Of a stretch of DNA of 64,000 nt, positions 9,401 to 17,145 are shown one piece after another. The translations under genes and the position numbers were made by a program. The notes under the pieces were generated by a model. The model was not told the DNA's origin. It worked only from the letters and a program-made list of their open reading frames with translations, and ran no database searches. Positions within the stretch are counted from its first letter, which is position 1, and the number at the start of each line of letters is the position of its first letter. This DNA is from Algoriphagus terrigena DSM 22685 (GTDB taxonomy: Bacteria; Bacteroidota; Bacteroidia; Cytophagales; Cyclobacteriaceae): the NCBI RefSeq assembly GCF_000429445.1, contig NZ_AUBW01000025.1, forward strand, positions 1-64,000, given 5' to 3'.

Positions 9401-9944
9401 ACAAAGCGGTGAGCGGCTGCTGGGGACGATCAATTCCCTGCTCGATATCGCCAAAACCGAAGCCAACAAGATGCCTGTCATCTACACCAAAACAGAGGTC
9501 AGGGAGTTTTTGGAGACCATCATCAAGCCGCTCAAGGCAGTGGCGGCGAGGAAGAAGCTGACGCTTGAGTTTAAATTTTTGGGACCTTCTTTTCAGGCAA
9601 ACGTAGACCGGAGATTTCTGGAGATCATTCTCAACAACCTGATCAGCAACTCCACCAAGTATACGGAGGTGGGGACGATCGTCGTCGCGGTTGAGCGGGT
9701 GGATGATCAGCTCCTGCTGGAAGTGACCGACTCTGGAGTTGGAATTTCAGCCGATTTCCAGAGTAGGATGTTTGATCCTTTCGAGCAGGAAAGCGACGGG
9801 CACACCCGGCTATTCGAAGGTACCGGGCTCGGGCTGAGCATCACCCGGAATCTGGTCAATCTCATGGGGGGAGAGATTCAAGTTTGGAGTGCAAAAAACG
9901 AAGGAACCAGAGTCTTAGTCAAAATTCCATTGTTCGACACGTAA
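6486..9944 (+). CDS. Two-component-propeller sensor histidine kinase with PAS domain
   Basis: A 1152-residue membrane sensor kinase. A signal peptide (about 1-24, ending GAQ) is followed by a large periplasmic beta-propeller sensor built of Reg_prop-like repeats (motifs of the type 'DSLGRMWFTTSRG', 'DREGILWVGSSRG', 'DSRGNIWAGTDDG') and a Y_Y_Y domain (about 660-735). One membrane helix spans about 745-765. In the cytoplasm there is a PAS-like domain (about 795-915), a HisKA domain with phosphorylatable His938 in SHEIRTPL, and an HATPase domain with NNLISNS, DSGVGIS and GTGLGLS boxes. Unlike typical hybrid two-component systems of this class it ends without a receiver or AraC-type output domain. 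The next gene, 52 bases on, supplies a receiver. Confidence 0.93.
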   Translation: MFSWTSRTLLFTLIFLSINGLVGAQSFKFNVQPKGVKLPTQNVLGIEQDSLGRMWFTTSRGVVYSDGIQTYELPDTLIARFNYRIDVAKDEDGTMWLYNGNGVPVLVKSVGEGWEESSFPAGLAEQYSPGTGFFTVGKGSGKYFFMDIGSHLLYWKEGDVDKFIVERDLLKTGRLASVLENSAEVILNFELGSFKFKEGTLTPYEYRGIPLPSPPVVVKKSPHSGEFYFLGRNYLAKGPKAEFPTEIVSQGFTSGAIVNDDFFSLEFSGENVFYHFNSPLWKYNPSRNRPVVIDLENIFHATSIQTIFLDREGILWVGSSRGMANNNSQVFQNYGGEVTEFLGEELTAVSDLGDGSFLFGFNNGIQIFSRRDIKTIYSDPFQIGLPNYRIVNFSKEGESRTWFSANYGGVGVFDHKTQRVTLMPPPKETNISFVQVVGDSLLITSGKRIFIAPTTSRGSQLYSRELTQEIDSLLGKTPFFYRKAGKVKNGKIVVLRASKLENRYPIAETSRYLLAEGYDFLELPDGGILLGTEFGLKVYREGYLGFYLHQGKSITNSVFALMKDSRGNIWAGTDDGVFVLGEGKTLHYNEKNGLVGDEINRGALVEAASGRIMIGTQKGLSIYFPEEEFYAAGAPQVYLTSVKLGAEEILGKKKSRIPYAQNLLQVDFLAAGFNEARELWIHYRLKNSENAAWTILKKPTSNQLFFSNLPAGDYQFELKASYDGEDFSETVLSAPFEIRPPFYLQAWFIVVSVLFLVGLGVLIDRFFRQLQNLGSLKTAVDRESKRKESAERQFKNVWTSSQDGMLLTLEGESILTVNPAFAKMMKCTVEELEGKTICVLFNNDEHQDFFLDVLLKRVRMSPGNGISIETPIQWKTGLLEMDVYSVMLDDDYRGRGLVLSVFKDISAQKSVQLKLMEAKEKAEQANRFKSSLLSNLSHEIRTPLNGIIGGTEHIKMSRSDDQELQSQLDIILQSGERLLGTINSLLDIAKTEANKMPVIYTKTEVREFLETIIKPLKAVAARKKLTLEFKFLGPSFQANVDRRFLEIILNNLISNSTKYTEVGTIVVAVERVDDQLLLEVTDSGVGISADFQSRMFDPFEQESDGHTRLFEGTGLGLSITRNLVNLMGGEIQVWSAKNEGTRVLVKIPLFDT

Positions 9945-9996
9945 TTTTTGTATTTTCAAACCCGAAATGACCTCACCCCTTTTCGCCATCTAGCCC

Positions 9997-11172
9997 ATGT
10001 TTACATTGAAAATCCTGATTGTCGAGGACGATTCGGTTTCTGCTCTTTTGCTTCAGCGAGCACTCGAAAAAAATGCCCACCAGATAGTGGGAATAGCGGA
10101 TACCGGCGAAAAGGCCCTTGACCTCCTGGAGGAAAATCTGGTGGACATCGTGATGATGGATATCAACCTTGCCGGTGAGCTTGACGGAATCAAGACCACC
10201 GAGATCATCAACGAAAAGTACGATATCCCCGTCGTGTACCTGAGCGCGAGCTCAGATGCAGAAACGCTCAACAAGGTCGTCGGCACGAACCCGAGTGCGT
10301 ACGTGATCAAGCCGTTTAACATCAGGGAGCTGAACATGGTGATCGAGTTGGCCATCTTCAAAGACCGAAAGGAAAAGGAACTGCAAAAGCTGAACAACGA
10401 ACTCGAAGAAAAAGTAAAGCAGCGTACGGCCGAGCTGTACGAAGCCAATAAGGAGCTGACCAAAGCCCTCGAAAAAGAAAGGGAAATCAATGAACTGAAG
10501 TCCCGGATCGTACTCAACGTGTCCCATGGATTTAAGACCCCGCTCACTTCGATCCTGAGTTCTGCCCAGCTACTGCAGATCTATGCGGAAAAGGACCATC
10601 CCTTCAAGCAGAAGATCAGCAAGCATTCCTTCAAGATCGAGCATTCAGTCCGCGCCTTGAACAATCTGCTGACCAGCGTACTGTTCTTTGGCAAAGCAGA
10701 TGAAAACAAGCTCGAATTCAGGCCCAAGAAGATATTTTCCGCAGCCTTTGTCAAGGAACTGCTGGATACGGTCAAGGCGGGAATTGACAACGAGGTGACC
10801 ATCAAGACAGAAATAGGAGAGCTGCCCAAGACGATCACTTCTGATCCCGAACTTGTCTATCAGGTTTTTGAAAATCTGCTTTCCAATGCTGTGAAATACT
10901 CAAAGGATGGCAAACAGGTCGATTTTAAGTTGGCGATCGAGGACAATAAACTCCTTGCGCAGGTGACTGATAAGGGGATAGGAATCCCAAAGTCTGAGCA
11001 GAATAAGCTGTTTGACAGATTTTTCCGTGCCAAAAATGTCGGCATCGTGGAGGGATCCGGGCTTGGACTTTCTATTGTCAGAAAATGCCTTGACGTTTTG
11101 AACGGGGACATTACTTTTGAAAGTGAAGTGGGCAAGGGAACCACTTTCTTTGTTACCATTCCTGTGAAATAA
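9997..11172 (+). CDS. Receiver-histidine kinase hybrid (REC-coiled coil-HisKA-HATPase)
   Basis: A 391-residue soluble protein with an N-terminal receiver domain: acidic pocket E10-D12, phospho-acceptor D55 in MMDINLAG, and K105. A charged coiled coil (about 120-168) leads into a HisKA dimerisation domain with His177, then an HATPase with ENLLSNAVKYS, DKGIGIP and GSGLGLS boxes. The H-box reads SHGFKTPL rather than SHE(F/I)(R/K)TPL, so the conserved acidic residue after the His is Gly178. This may alter kinase or phosphatase behaviour. The gene starts 52 bases after the propeller kinase, which lacks a receiver, and ends 3 bases before the ABC ATPase. A phosphorelay with the upstream kinase is inferred from this order. 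Confidence 0.9.
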   Translation: MFTLKILIVEDDSVSALLLQRALEKNAHQIVGIADTGEKALDLLEENLVDIVMMDINLAGELDGIKTTEIINEKYDIPVVYLSASSDAETLNKVVGTNPSAYVIKPFNIRELNMVIELAIFKDRKEKELQKLNNELEEKVKQRTAELYEANKELTKALEKEREINELKSRIVLNVSHGFKTPLTSILSSAQLLQIYAEKDHPFKQKISKHSFKIEHSVRALNNLLTSVLFFGKADENKLEFRPKKIFSAAFVKELLDTVKAGIDNEVTIKTEIGELPKTITSDPELVYQVFENLLSNAVKYSKDGKQVDFKLAIEDNKLLAQVTDKGIGIPKSEQNKLFDRFFRAKNVGIVEGSGLGLSIVRKCLDVLNGDITFESEVGKGTTFFVTIPVK

Positions 11173-11175
11173 AAG

Positions 11176-11817
11176 ATGTTGTTACAAACAAGCGCATTGC
11201 ATTATGCCCATCCCGGGCAGCCCGCGATTGCTTTTCCCGCGATCAAGCTGGACGCCGGCGAGGCACTCCTTGTTTTGGGGAAATCCGGAAGCGGCAAAAC
11301 TACGCTACTCAATCTTTTGGCGGGTCTCCTGCATCCGCAAACTGGCGAAATCAAACTCGATGGCGTTGCGATGTCGTCCCTTTCGGGCCAGGCTTTGGAC
11401 GTGTTTCGAGGCAAAAACATCGGGATCGTTTTTCAAAAGCCCCACCTGATAGCAGCCCTAAATGTCCGGAAAAACTTAGAACTGGCGCACTTTTTCAGTA
11501 AAAAGAAGGGGAAGGACATCGGTCATCTGCTCTCGGAGCTTGGGATTGGTGCCAAAGCAGAATCTTCTGTTCAGACCTTAAGTGAGGGAGAAAGCCAGCG
11601 GGTTTCCATCGCCAGAGCCCTAGCCACGAGTCCCAAACTGATTCTTGCGGATGAGCCCACTTCCAGCCTGGACGATGAAAATACCGAAAAAGTCATCCGG
11701 CTTTTAACATCACAAGCCTCCAAGATCGGCGCGGCGCTGCTGATCGTTACCCACGATCAGCGGGTGAAGAACCATATTTCCAACTTTATCGAAGTCAAGG
11801 CTCATGAATCTGTTTAA
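11176..11817 (+). CDS. ABC transporter ATP-binding protein (LolD/MacB type)
   Basis: A 213-residue ATPase subunit. Walker A is GKSGSGKTT (35-43), the ABC signature LSEGESQ (135-141), Walker B LILADE (155-160) and the switch His is in VTHDQ. The overall form is that of the LolD/MacB/FtsE group, which powers mechanotransmission permeases rather than channel-type importers. Its 3' end overlaps the permease gene by 14 bases, showing a dedicated pair. The gene starts 3 bases after the receiver-kinase gene, so the two may be cotranscribed. Confidence 0.93.
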   Translation: MLLQTSALHYAHPGQPAIAFPAIKLDAGEALLVLGKSGSGKTTLLNLLAGLLHPQTGEIKLDGVAMSSLSGQALDVFRGKNIGIVFQKPHLIAALNVRKNLELAHFFSKKKGKDIGHLLSELGIGAKAESSVQTLSEGESQRVSIARALATSPKLILADEPTSSLDDENTEKVIRLLTSQASKIGAALLIVTHDQRVKNHISNFIEVKAHESV

Positions 11818-13114
11818 GATCAGCTGGAAATACCTGACCTTCCGCCCGCTTTCCACGGGTTTGAATATCTTTTTGTTGGCACTCGGTCTGGCGATCATCA
11901 CGGTTTTGCTCTTGATTCAGGATCAGTTTGAGAAGAAGATGAATCAGGATGCTGCCGGAATCGATCTGGTCGTGGGCGCAAAGGGCAGCCCGCTTCAGCT
12001 GATCCTTTCGTCGGTTTACCACATTGATTTTCCGACAGGAAATATCAAGATCGAGGAAGCAAAAAAGCTGTCCAGAAACCGGCTGGTGAAGAATATCATT
12101 CCTTTGGCTCTAGGCGACAACCTCGAAGGATTTCGGATCGCCGGAACCAATCAGGATTATCTGAAGCTGTATGGCGTCGAGTTCTCTCAGGGCAAGACTT
12201 GGGAGCTCCCTTTTGAAGTAGTGCTCGGATCCGAAGTCGCCGCCAAAACTGGCCTGACAGTCGGCTCTGAATTTGCCTCAAGCCATGGGATCAGTGTTGG
12301 GAGTCATGCCCACGATCAGCACAATTTTGTTGTTTCGGGTATTCTCGCACCGCGCGTCAATGTCGTGGACAGATTGATTATGACCAGTATCGAATCAGTA
12401 TGGTACACCCACGATGAAGAGCCAGAAACCGTTGAATCTGAAGGTGCTACGGAAGGAGAAGTGGCTGATGTAGACGGTGATCAACTGATCCCTGATTCTC
12501 ACGAAGAGGATCACAATACTAAATTTCATCAGGAAGTTTCCAAAACCGGATTTCCAGCTTCGGATCAAGATCGGGAGGTGACGACCTTGCTCATTCAATA
12601 CCGAAACCCAATGGCGGCGATTCAGTTGCCGAGGATGATCAATTCAGGTACATCGATGCAGGCAGCTTCTCCTTCTTTTGAGATGTCCCGACTGTTTGAG
12701 TTGCTGGGTGTCGGCATCAGCCTTCTTCAGGGCCTGGCGGTGGTGCTGGTGTTGGTTGCGGGACTTGGGATCTTCATTGCGCTGTACAATTCGCTCAAAG
12801 AGCGGAAATACGATCTGGCAATCTTGAGAGCGCTCGGTGCGTCACGGGTTCAACTATTGGTTTTGATCTTTTTGGAAGGCCTGATGCTGACTTTCCTAGG
12901 AGCGGTACTGGGGATAGCTTTGGGCCATACGTTTCTCTGGCTGCTGGTCAATCAGAGCGAGCAGAGCGTCGTCACGGCGATTCAGCCCTGGATTTTTTTA
13001 GAACAAGAACTTTGGATCCTCGTTTATGCGTTGTGCGTCGGGGTGGTGGCGTCCCTTATTCCGGCCTGGTCAGCTTATCAAACAAGTATTGCAAAGCAAC
13101 TGACAAAGGCGTAA
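11804..13114 (+). CDS. MacB/FtsX-family ABC permease with His- and acid-rich periplasmic region
   Basis: A 436-residue permease of the FtsX/MacB fold: one N-terminal membrane helix (about 20-38), a large periplasmic domain (about 40-310), then three C-terminal helices. The periplasmic domain contains clustered histidines (161, 168, 170, 173 in SHGISVGSHAHDQH) and a strongly acidic stretch with more histidines (about 202-242, including SHEEDH). This pattern suggests divalent-metal binding. MacB-family permeases export or extract envelope substrates rather than import them. The downstream DUF3299 gene supports a metal or envelope-maturation role, but the substrate is unknown. Confidence 0.88.
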   Translation: MNLFKISWKYLTFRPLSTGLNIFLLALGLAIITVLLLIQDQFEKKMNQDAAGIDLVVGAKGSPLQLILSSVYHIDFPTGNIKIEEAKKLSRNRLVKNIIPLALGDNLEGFRIAGTNQDYLKLYGVEFSQGKTWELPFEVVLGSEVAAKTGLTVGSEFASSHGISVGSHAHDQHNFVVSGILAPRVNVVDRLIMTSIESVWYTHDEEPETVESEGATEGEVADVDGDQLIPDSHEEDHNTKFHQEVSKTGFPASDQDREVTTLLIQYRNPMAAIQLPRMINSGTSMQAASPSFEMSRLFELLGVGISLLQGLAVVLVLVAGLGIFIALYNSLKERKYDLAILRALGASRVQLLVLIFLEGLMLTFLGAVLGIALGHTFLWLLVNQSEQSVVTAIQPWIFLEQELWILVYALCVGVVASLIPAWSAYQTSIAKQLTKA

Positions 13115-13230
13115 CTAGCGGGCAAAATTGGGAAATCGTTTTGAAATAGAGCAGGTTGCGGACCGTACACGCTTGGATGATTGGTAACTGTGCAATATTC
13201 CGCAGCCTTTAAAAGACAAATTATAATCAT

Positions 13231-13668
13231 ATGAAAAAGTGGGGAGTGGTTTTGGGTTTTGCGTTGATTTTCAGCTTGGTGAGTTTTGCTTCCAGTGCTC
13301 AGGGAGTGTGGAAAAGCCTGACAGAGGTGTCCTATAAGATCAGCGAAGACCAATTTGGTGAGTTGTACGTCCCTGTTTTTTCTGAGAATATCAAGAAGCT
13401 GGAAGGGAAAGAGGTTGAGGCGGATGGCTACATCATCCCTTTTGAAGGCATGTTCAAGCCAGAGCACATTATCCTTTCGAGTCTGCCGTTGGCTGAATGC
13501 TTCTTTTGCGGGTCGGGCGGTCCCGAGACGGTGATGGAAGTCATGCTGACCAATCCGATCAAGTACACGTCCAAGCGGGTCAAAGTGCGTGGCAAACTGA
13601 CCTTGAACACCAAGGATCCCGAGAAGCTGATGTACATCCTCAAAGAGGCCAGATTGATCCTGGAATAA
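13231..13668 (+). CDS. DUF3299-type secreted protein
   Basis: A 145-residue exported protein with a signal peptide (about 1-23, cleaved near SSAQ). The conserved core includes 'DGYIIPFEGMF' and a CxxC motif at C90/C93 in ECFFCGSGGPE, characteristic of DUF3299. The function is unknown; two closely spaced cysteines could bind metal or be redox-active. It follows the ABC pair by 116 bases in the same direction. From memory, DUF3299 genes recur beside MacB-type ABC genes in other bacteria, sometimes with zinc-linked DUF2796/ZrgA proteins. No DUF2796 gene is present here. Confidence 0.75.
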   Translation: MKKWGVVLGFALIFSLVSFASSAQGVWKSLTEVSYKISEDQFGELYVPVFSENIKKLEGKEVEADGYIIPFEGMFKPEHIILSSLPLAECFFCGSGGPETVMEVMLTNPIKYTSKRVKVRGKLTLNTKDPEKLMYILKEARLILE

Positions 13669-13672
13669 ATGC

Positions 13673-13702
13673 AAAAGCCCCGAAATTCTCGAGGCTTTTT
13701 TT
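13673..13702. terminator. Bidirectional terminator between convergent genes
   Basis: The stem AAAGCC-C-CGA / TCG-A-GGCTTT with loop AATTC (13674-13698) has a T-run on the right and an A-rich left flank. It sits exactly between the DUF3299 stop and the stop of the convergent aminotransferase gene, so it serves both. Confidence 0.75.
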
Positions 13703-13706
13703 GTGT

Positions 13707-14528
13707 TTAGGCGACTGTTTCCATTTCCAATTTCCTGAATTTCTCCAAGATCCCCTGCGTTACTGGGCCGGGGGTTCCATCTCCGATGATTCGGTCATCC
13801 AACCGAGTGACAGGCAGCAAGATCTTGGTCGTGCTGGAGATGAACGCTTCGTCGGCTTCCCACACTTCCTCCAGCGATATCGGTCGGATGACCACATTCC
13901 CGGCGATTTCAAGGATTTTTTTGCGGGTGATTCCCATGAGGATATGCTGATCAGGAGTGTGGAGAACACGGTTTTTCACGATGAAGAAATTACTCCTGGA
14001 GCTCTCACTCACCCAGCCGTTCCAGTGATAGAGTACATCTTCCGCGCCGAGTCTTTTCCAGTTCACACTATGCCATACCGGAAGGGTGTAGTTGGTCGTC
14101 TTAATATCAGCAATCGGTCTCACGTACTCCAATGTCAACAATTTGATCCCCTCTGTGTATTTTTCCTCCGAGGGCAGGGTCAGGGCTTCTGCGAAGATGA
14201 AGAGCTTTCCTTCTGCCGGTGAAAAATGGTTTTCGGAGATTCCACCGCTCAAGACCATCCTCAGGCCTCCGTCATGGAGATCGTTTTTTTCGATCAACTC
14301 AGCGATGATTTGGCGCAGCTGCTCTCGGGTGTAGGGGAGAGGGATGTGGGTTTTTTCGGCAGAAGCAATGAATCTGTCCAGATAGTGCTCGAGAAATAGC
14401 GGCGTAGATCCAGAAGTGCGGAAGAAATCAAAAATCCCAAAACCCCTGATCAGTCCCAGATCCATAGGGTGGATCGTGGCAGATTCGGTAGGGATAATTG
14501 CTCCGTCGGCAAAGCAGAATGGTTTCAT
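13707..14528 (-). CDS. Class IV PLP-dependent aminotransferase
   Basis: A 273-residue fold-type IV aminotransferase, the family of branched-chain and D-amino-acid transaminases and aminodeoxychorismate lyase. The PLP-binding lysine is K143 in ADIKTTNY, which aligns with the D-amino-acid transaminase motif 'DIKSLN'. The SESSRSNFF segment matches the 'E-x-S-x-S-N' phosphate-binding region. The ATG at 14528 is preferred over an upstream ATG at 14561 because homologues begin close to 'FCFADG'. The amino-acid substrate cannot be read from the sequence. It stands alone, facing a lipoprotein gene divergently. Confidence 0.85.
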   Translation of the reverse strand: MKPFCFADGAIIPTESATIHPMDLGLIRGFGIFDFFRTSGSTPLFLEHYLDRFIASAEKTHIPLPYTREQLRQIIAELIEKNDLHDGGLRMVLSGGISENHFSPAEGKLFIFAEALTLPSEEKYTEGIKLLTLEYVRPIADIKTTNYTLPVWHSVNWKRLGAEDVLYHWNGWVSESSRSNFFIVKNRVLHTPDQHILMGITRKKILEIAGNVVIRPISLEEVWEADEAFISSTTKILLPVTRLDDRIIGDGTPGPVTQGILEKFRKLEMETVA

Positions 14529-14624
14529 AGAGAGGAGATTGATATTCAAAATTAGCATCAAAACCCGTTTTTTTCAGGCGAAATAATTTCAAAAGCGAAT
14601 TTTAACTAAGGAAAGAAAAAATTG

Positions 14625-14632
14625 TACCTTTG
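14625..14632 (+). promoter_or_regulatory. -7 box of the lipoprotein gene
   Basis: TACCTTTG matches the Bacteroidota -7 consensus TAnnTTTG and lies 20 bases before the lipoprotein ATG. No clear TTG -33 element is seen at the usual distance. Confidence 0.45.
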
Positions 14633-14652
14633 AGAAGCAAAAACTGAATTTG

Positions 14653-15075
14653 ATGAAGTTTATTCGTATTAGTTTGATTTTTAGTCTGTTGATTTTTTTT
14701 CAGGCCTGCGGGCCGACTCAGGAAGATTTGAATCGTGAAAGAAGAGCTGAGGTCATTGCCGTTCACGATGAAGTGATGCCAAAATTGGGCCAGCTCAAGA
14801 CATTGGAGAAAAGAGCAATTCAAAAGGCGGGAGAATTGGCGGCCATGGACTCTGTGGATTCGGATCAGATCAAGCGCCTCGAAGGCCTTGCCGTCGAATT
14901 GAATCAGGCATACGAAGGAATGTTTGACTGGATGCACCAATACGAACCGGAGGACAAAGGGGAATCTCCCGAGGCGATCGCCGCCTATCTGGAGGAGCAG
15001 ATGGTCTCAGTCACCGAGGTTAACAAAGCCATCAAAGGCGTTTTGGCGAAATCAGATTCCCTGTTGGTCGACTAG
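14653..15075 (+). CDS. Small helical lipoprotein of unknown function
   Basis: A 140-residue predicted lipoprotein. The hydrophobic leader ends in the lipobox FQAC (Cys about residue 20). The mature part is almost wholly charged alpha-helix with regular heptads, suggesting a coiled coil. Relatives in Bacteroidota often carry the uninformative name 'viral A-type inclusion protein' and frequently sit near SCO/cytochrome genes, as here. The ATG at 14653 is preferred over a TTG one codon earlier. The stop overlaps that of the convergent cytochrome c gene. No function is assigned. Confidence 0.7.
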   Translation: MKFIRISLIFSLLIFFQACGPTQEDLNRERRAEVIAVHDEVMPKLGQLKTLEKRAIQKAGELAAMDSVDSDQIKRLEGLAVELNQAYEGMFDWMHQYEPEDKGESPEAIAAYLEEQMVSVTEVNKAIKGVLAKSDSLLVD

Positions 15076-15521
15076 TAGCCTTCAGGTTTTTCTCTCAGGT
15101 AGGACTCGGTGTCGCTACTCGTGATTATGCCCTCTTTCATTCCCCAGATATTATAGAGATAAGTGGCGATTTGTGCGATTTCCAGCGGTTTCAGCGTTGG
15201 ATTTGGCGGCATTGCCTGATCAAATTTTTGTCCGTTTACCGTGATTTCTCCGGATTGTCCATTTCGGATAATCCATGCCGAGCGATGAACGCTCTCTTTG
15301 AAGTAGTCGGCATCCCTCAGCGGGGGAATCAGCTTTCCCAGTCCCCGGCCATCGGATTGGTGACAGTTGGCGCAGTGGGATTCGTATAGGGCTTTCCCCG
15401 GAATGGCATACTGCATCACCTCAGGGTCAGAGATCTGCGCCAGCGTGTTTTCTTCGTTGCTGGCTTTTGGAGCACAGGAAAAAGCCAAAAGCATTCCAGC
15501 TAAAGCCAAAGAAATCCTCAT
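15072..15521 (-). CDS. Cytochrome c lipoprotein (monohaem)
   Basis: A 149-residue lipoprotein (lipobox FSC, Cys16) with one haem c site, CANCH at residues 50-54, and a likely axial Met104 in QAMPP. It is a class I cytochrome c of the small periplasmic electron-carrier type. It overlaps the upstream SCO gene by four bases (ATGA), and both follow hemJ. The three form one leftward operon concerned with haem and copper-enzyme assembly or electron transfer. Its electron partner is not identifiable from the sequence. Confidence 0.9.
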   Translation of the reverse strand: MRISLALAGMLLAFSCAPKASNEENTLAQISDPEVMQYAIPGKALYESHCANCHQSDGRGLGKLIPPLRDADYFKESVHRSAWIIRNGQSGEITVNGQKFDQAMPPNPTLKPLEIAQIATYLYNIWGMKEGIITSSDTESYLREKPEGY

Positions 15522-16150
15522 TTCCCAAGGAGTTTTGGAATGTCGGCGATCAGACGGTCCACCTGATCTGCTTTGGTTCCGTCATACACCCCGCGGATCC
15601 TCCCCTCCCCATCTACCAGCAGAAACGCTCCGCTGTGCAAAAATCCCCCCGGCTCCAGTTGGTCTGCCATGGCGGTCGTCAGGTAGCTGGTCTGGCCGAT
15701 TTCGAAGATTTTCTCCTGATCGCCCGTTAGGAAATTCCAGGTGTCAGCATTATCGATTCCCAGTTTTTCTGCGAAATCTTTCAGCACGGCGGGAGTATCA
15801 TAGGCAGCGTCCAGCGAGTGGCTGAGGATCTTGAAGTCAGGATTGTCTCCGTATTGCTCATAAACCCGAAGCATCTGCTTTTTCATAATTGGGCAGATGG
15901 TCGGGCAGGAGGTGAAAAAGAAATCAGCGACGTAGATCTTGCCTGCGACTTCAGCATTGGTAACCGTGTCGCCGAGTTGATTCACAAAAGAAAAATCGGC
16001 AATCCTGTGGTAGACCGTGTCCTGGTTTTCGTCCACATGCCGCTCACCCAAGATCGGAAGTTCGGCCGGCGAGGTAGCTTCTTCTTTGGCGGGCTTGCAG
16101 GCAAATCCGATCAGAAACAGGAGCCCAAGAAGTAGTTTGGTCGTTTTCAT
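15518..16150 (-). CDS. SCO1/SenC-family copper chaperone lipoprotein
   Basis: A 210-residue thioredoxin-fold lipoprotein (lipobox FAC, Cys18). The copper-binding set is present: CPTIC at 82-86 and the distal His172 in GFLHSGAF. SCO proteins deliver copper to, or reduce thiols of, the CuA site of cytochrome c oxidase, and act in the periplasm. It overlaps hemJ upstream and the cytochrome c gene downstream by four bases each, so translation is probably coupled. No oxidase subunits lie in the window. Confidence 0.93.
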   Translation of the reverse strand: MKTTKLLLGLLFLIGFACKPAKEEATSPAELPILGERHVDENQDTVYHRIADFSFVNQLGDTVTNAEVAGKIYVADFFFTSCPTICPIMKKQMLRVYEQYGDNPDFKILSHSLDAAYDTPAVLKDFAEKLGIDNADTWNFLTGDQEKIFEIGQTSYLTTAMADQLEPGGFLHSGAFLLVDGEGRIRGVYDGTKADQVDRLIADIPKLLGK

Positions 16151-16689
16151 TGTGGGTTTTTAGTTCGGTATTTTTTATAGAGCCGGATTCCGAGCATCAG
16201 TGAGACCGCCAATCCGATGAGTCCTGCCACGCCCCAGACCATGCTGAGGGTGCTTTTGAGTACGATCAGAAAGACGATTGCAAAAAGCAAGATCGTAGAG
16301 GCTTCGTTCCAAATCCGGAGTTGGGTCGAGGTCCAGCGGGCTTTTCCGGCCTGAAGTTCTTTGAACAGCACGTGGCAGAATCCGTGATAGCAATACAGCA
16401 AAAACACGAATCCCAATTTCGCATGCATGAATCCGAGCTCCATATATCCCCAACGGTAGCTGAGCACCCAAGTTCCGAAAATCAGCGTCAGCACTGCCGA
16501 GGGCCAGGTGATGATGTGCCACAGCCGGCTTGCCATCATGTCCAGTTGAGGCTTGAGGATGTTTCGCTCTGCTTCGGGTTTTTGCAGCGCTTCAGTTTGG
16601 TAGATGAAGAGTCTGACGATGTAAAAAAGCCCTGCAAACCAGGTGACTACAAAGATGATATGAAGCGCCTTGATGTACTCGAAACCCAT
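16147..16689 (-). CDS. hemJ: Protoporphyrinogen IX oxidase HemJ (UPF0093)
   Basis: A 180-residue integral membrane protein, probably with five hydrophobic helices. It shows the HemJ hallmarks: the N-terminal ALHIIFVVTWFAGLFYIVRL segment with conserved His10 and 'MHAKLGF' with conserved Lys91. HemJ oxidises protoporphyrinogen IX to protoporphyrin IX in haem synthesis. It is the first gene of the leftward hemJ-SCO-cytochrome c operon, linking haem supply with cytochrome maturation. A C-terminal basic tail follows the last helix. Confidence 0.9.
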   Translation of the reverse strand: MGFEYIKALHIIFVVTWFAGLFYIVRLFIYQTEALQKPEAERNILKPQLDMMASRLWHIITWPSAVLTLIFGTWVLSYRWGYMELGFMHAKLGFVFLLYCYHGFCHVLFKELQAGKARWTSTQLRIWNEASTILLFAIVFLIVLKSTLSMVWGVAGLIGLAVSLMLGIRLYKKYRTKNPQ

Positions 16690-16743
16690 TGTCAGAATTT
16701 TGGGCTAAATTAAGGCCTAAAGCCCACAAACCCTCCAAAGTTT

Positions 16744-17145
16744 TTGAAAAGGAACAAAGTCATTTTCTATCTCATCGGATTCGCCGTGCTGATCTTGCTG
16801 GTGCAGATCGTCCGATCCAGTTTTTCAAATCCCGGAATCGAGGCGTTCGAGGGGAAATACGAAGAGCTGGGTTTTTACCGAAATGAAAACAATACCGGGC
16901 CGGTGGTCCGGGTGTACGCGATCCGTGCTTTGGATACCGATGAAGCGTGGATGCGGGAGTTTGCCATTGCGCAACCCCACACCAAATACGGACGGACATT
17001 GGTTTTTTTCTTTTCTCCTGAGCTGAAAGAAAAAGTCGCCCTGAGCCCACAAGAGCCCTTTTTCTCTGCCGAATTACAGCCTTATCTGCTGGCAAGGTTT
17101 GAAAAGACCCCGATGGGTGAGGATCGTTTTGTCAAGGAAAATTGA
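16744..17145 (+). CDS. Membrane-anchored protein of unknown function (TTG start)
   Basis: A 133-residue protein with one N-terminal membrane helix (about 6-25) after a short basic segment, followed by a soluble domain rich in aromatic residues. I do not recognise the family. The start is TTG: an in-frame stop lies a few codons upstream and no ATG is available near the membrane helix. Its TGA overlaps the meaB ATG by one base, so it is cotranscribed and probably translationally coupled with meaB. Confidence 0.6.
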   Translation: MKRNKVIFYLIGFAVLILLVQIVRSSFSNPGIEAFEGKYEELGFYRNENNTGPVVRVYAIRALDTDEAWMREFAIAQPHTKYGRTLVFFFSPELKEKVALSPQEPFFSAELQPYLLARFEKTPMGEDRFVKEN

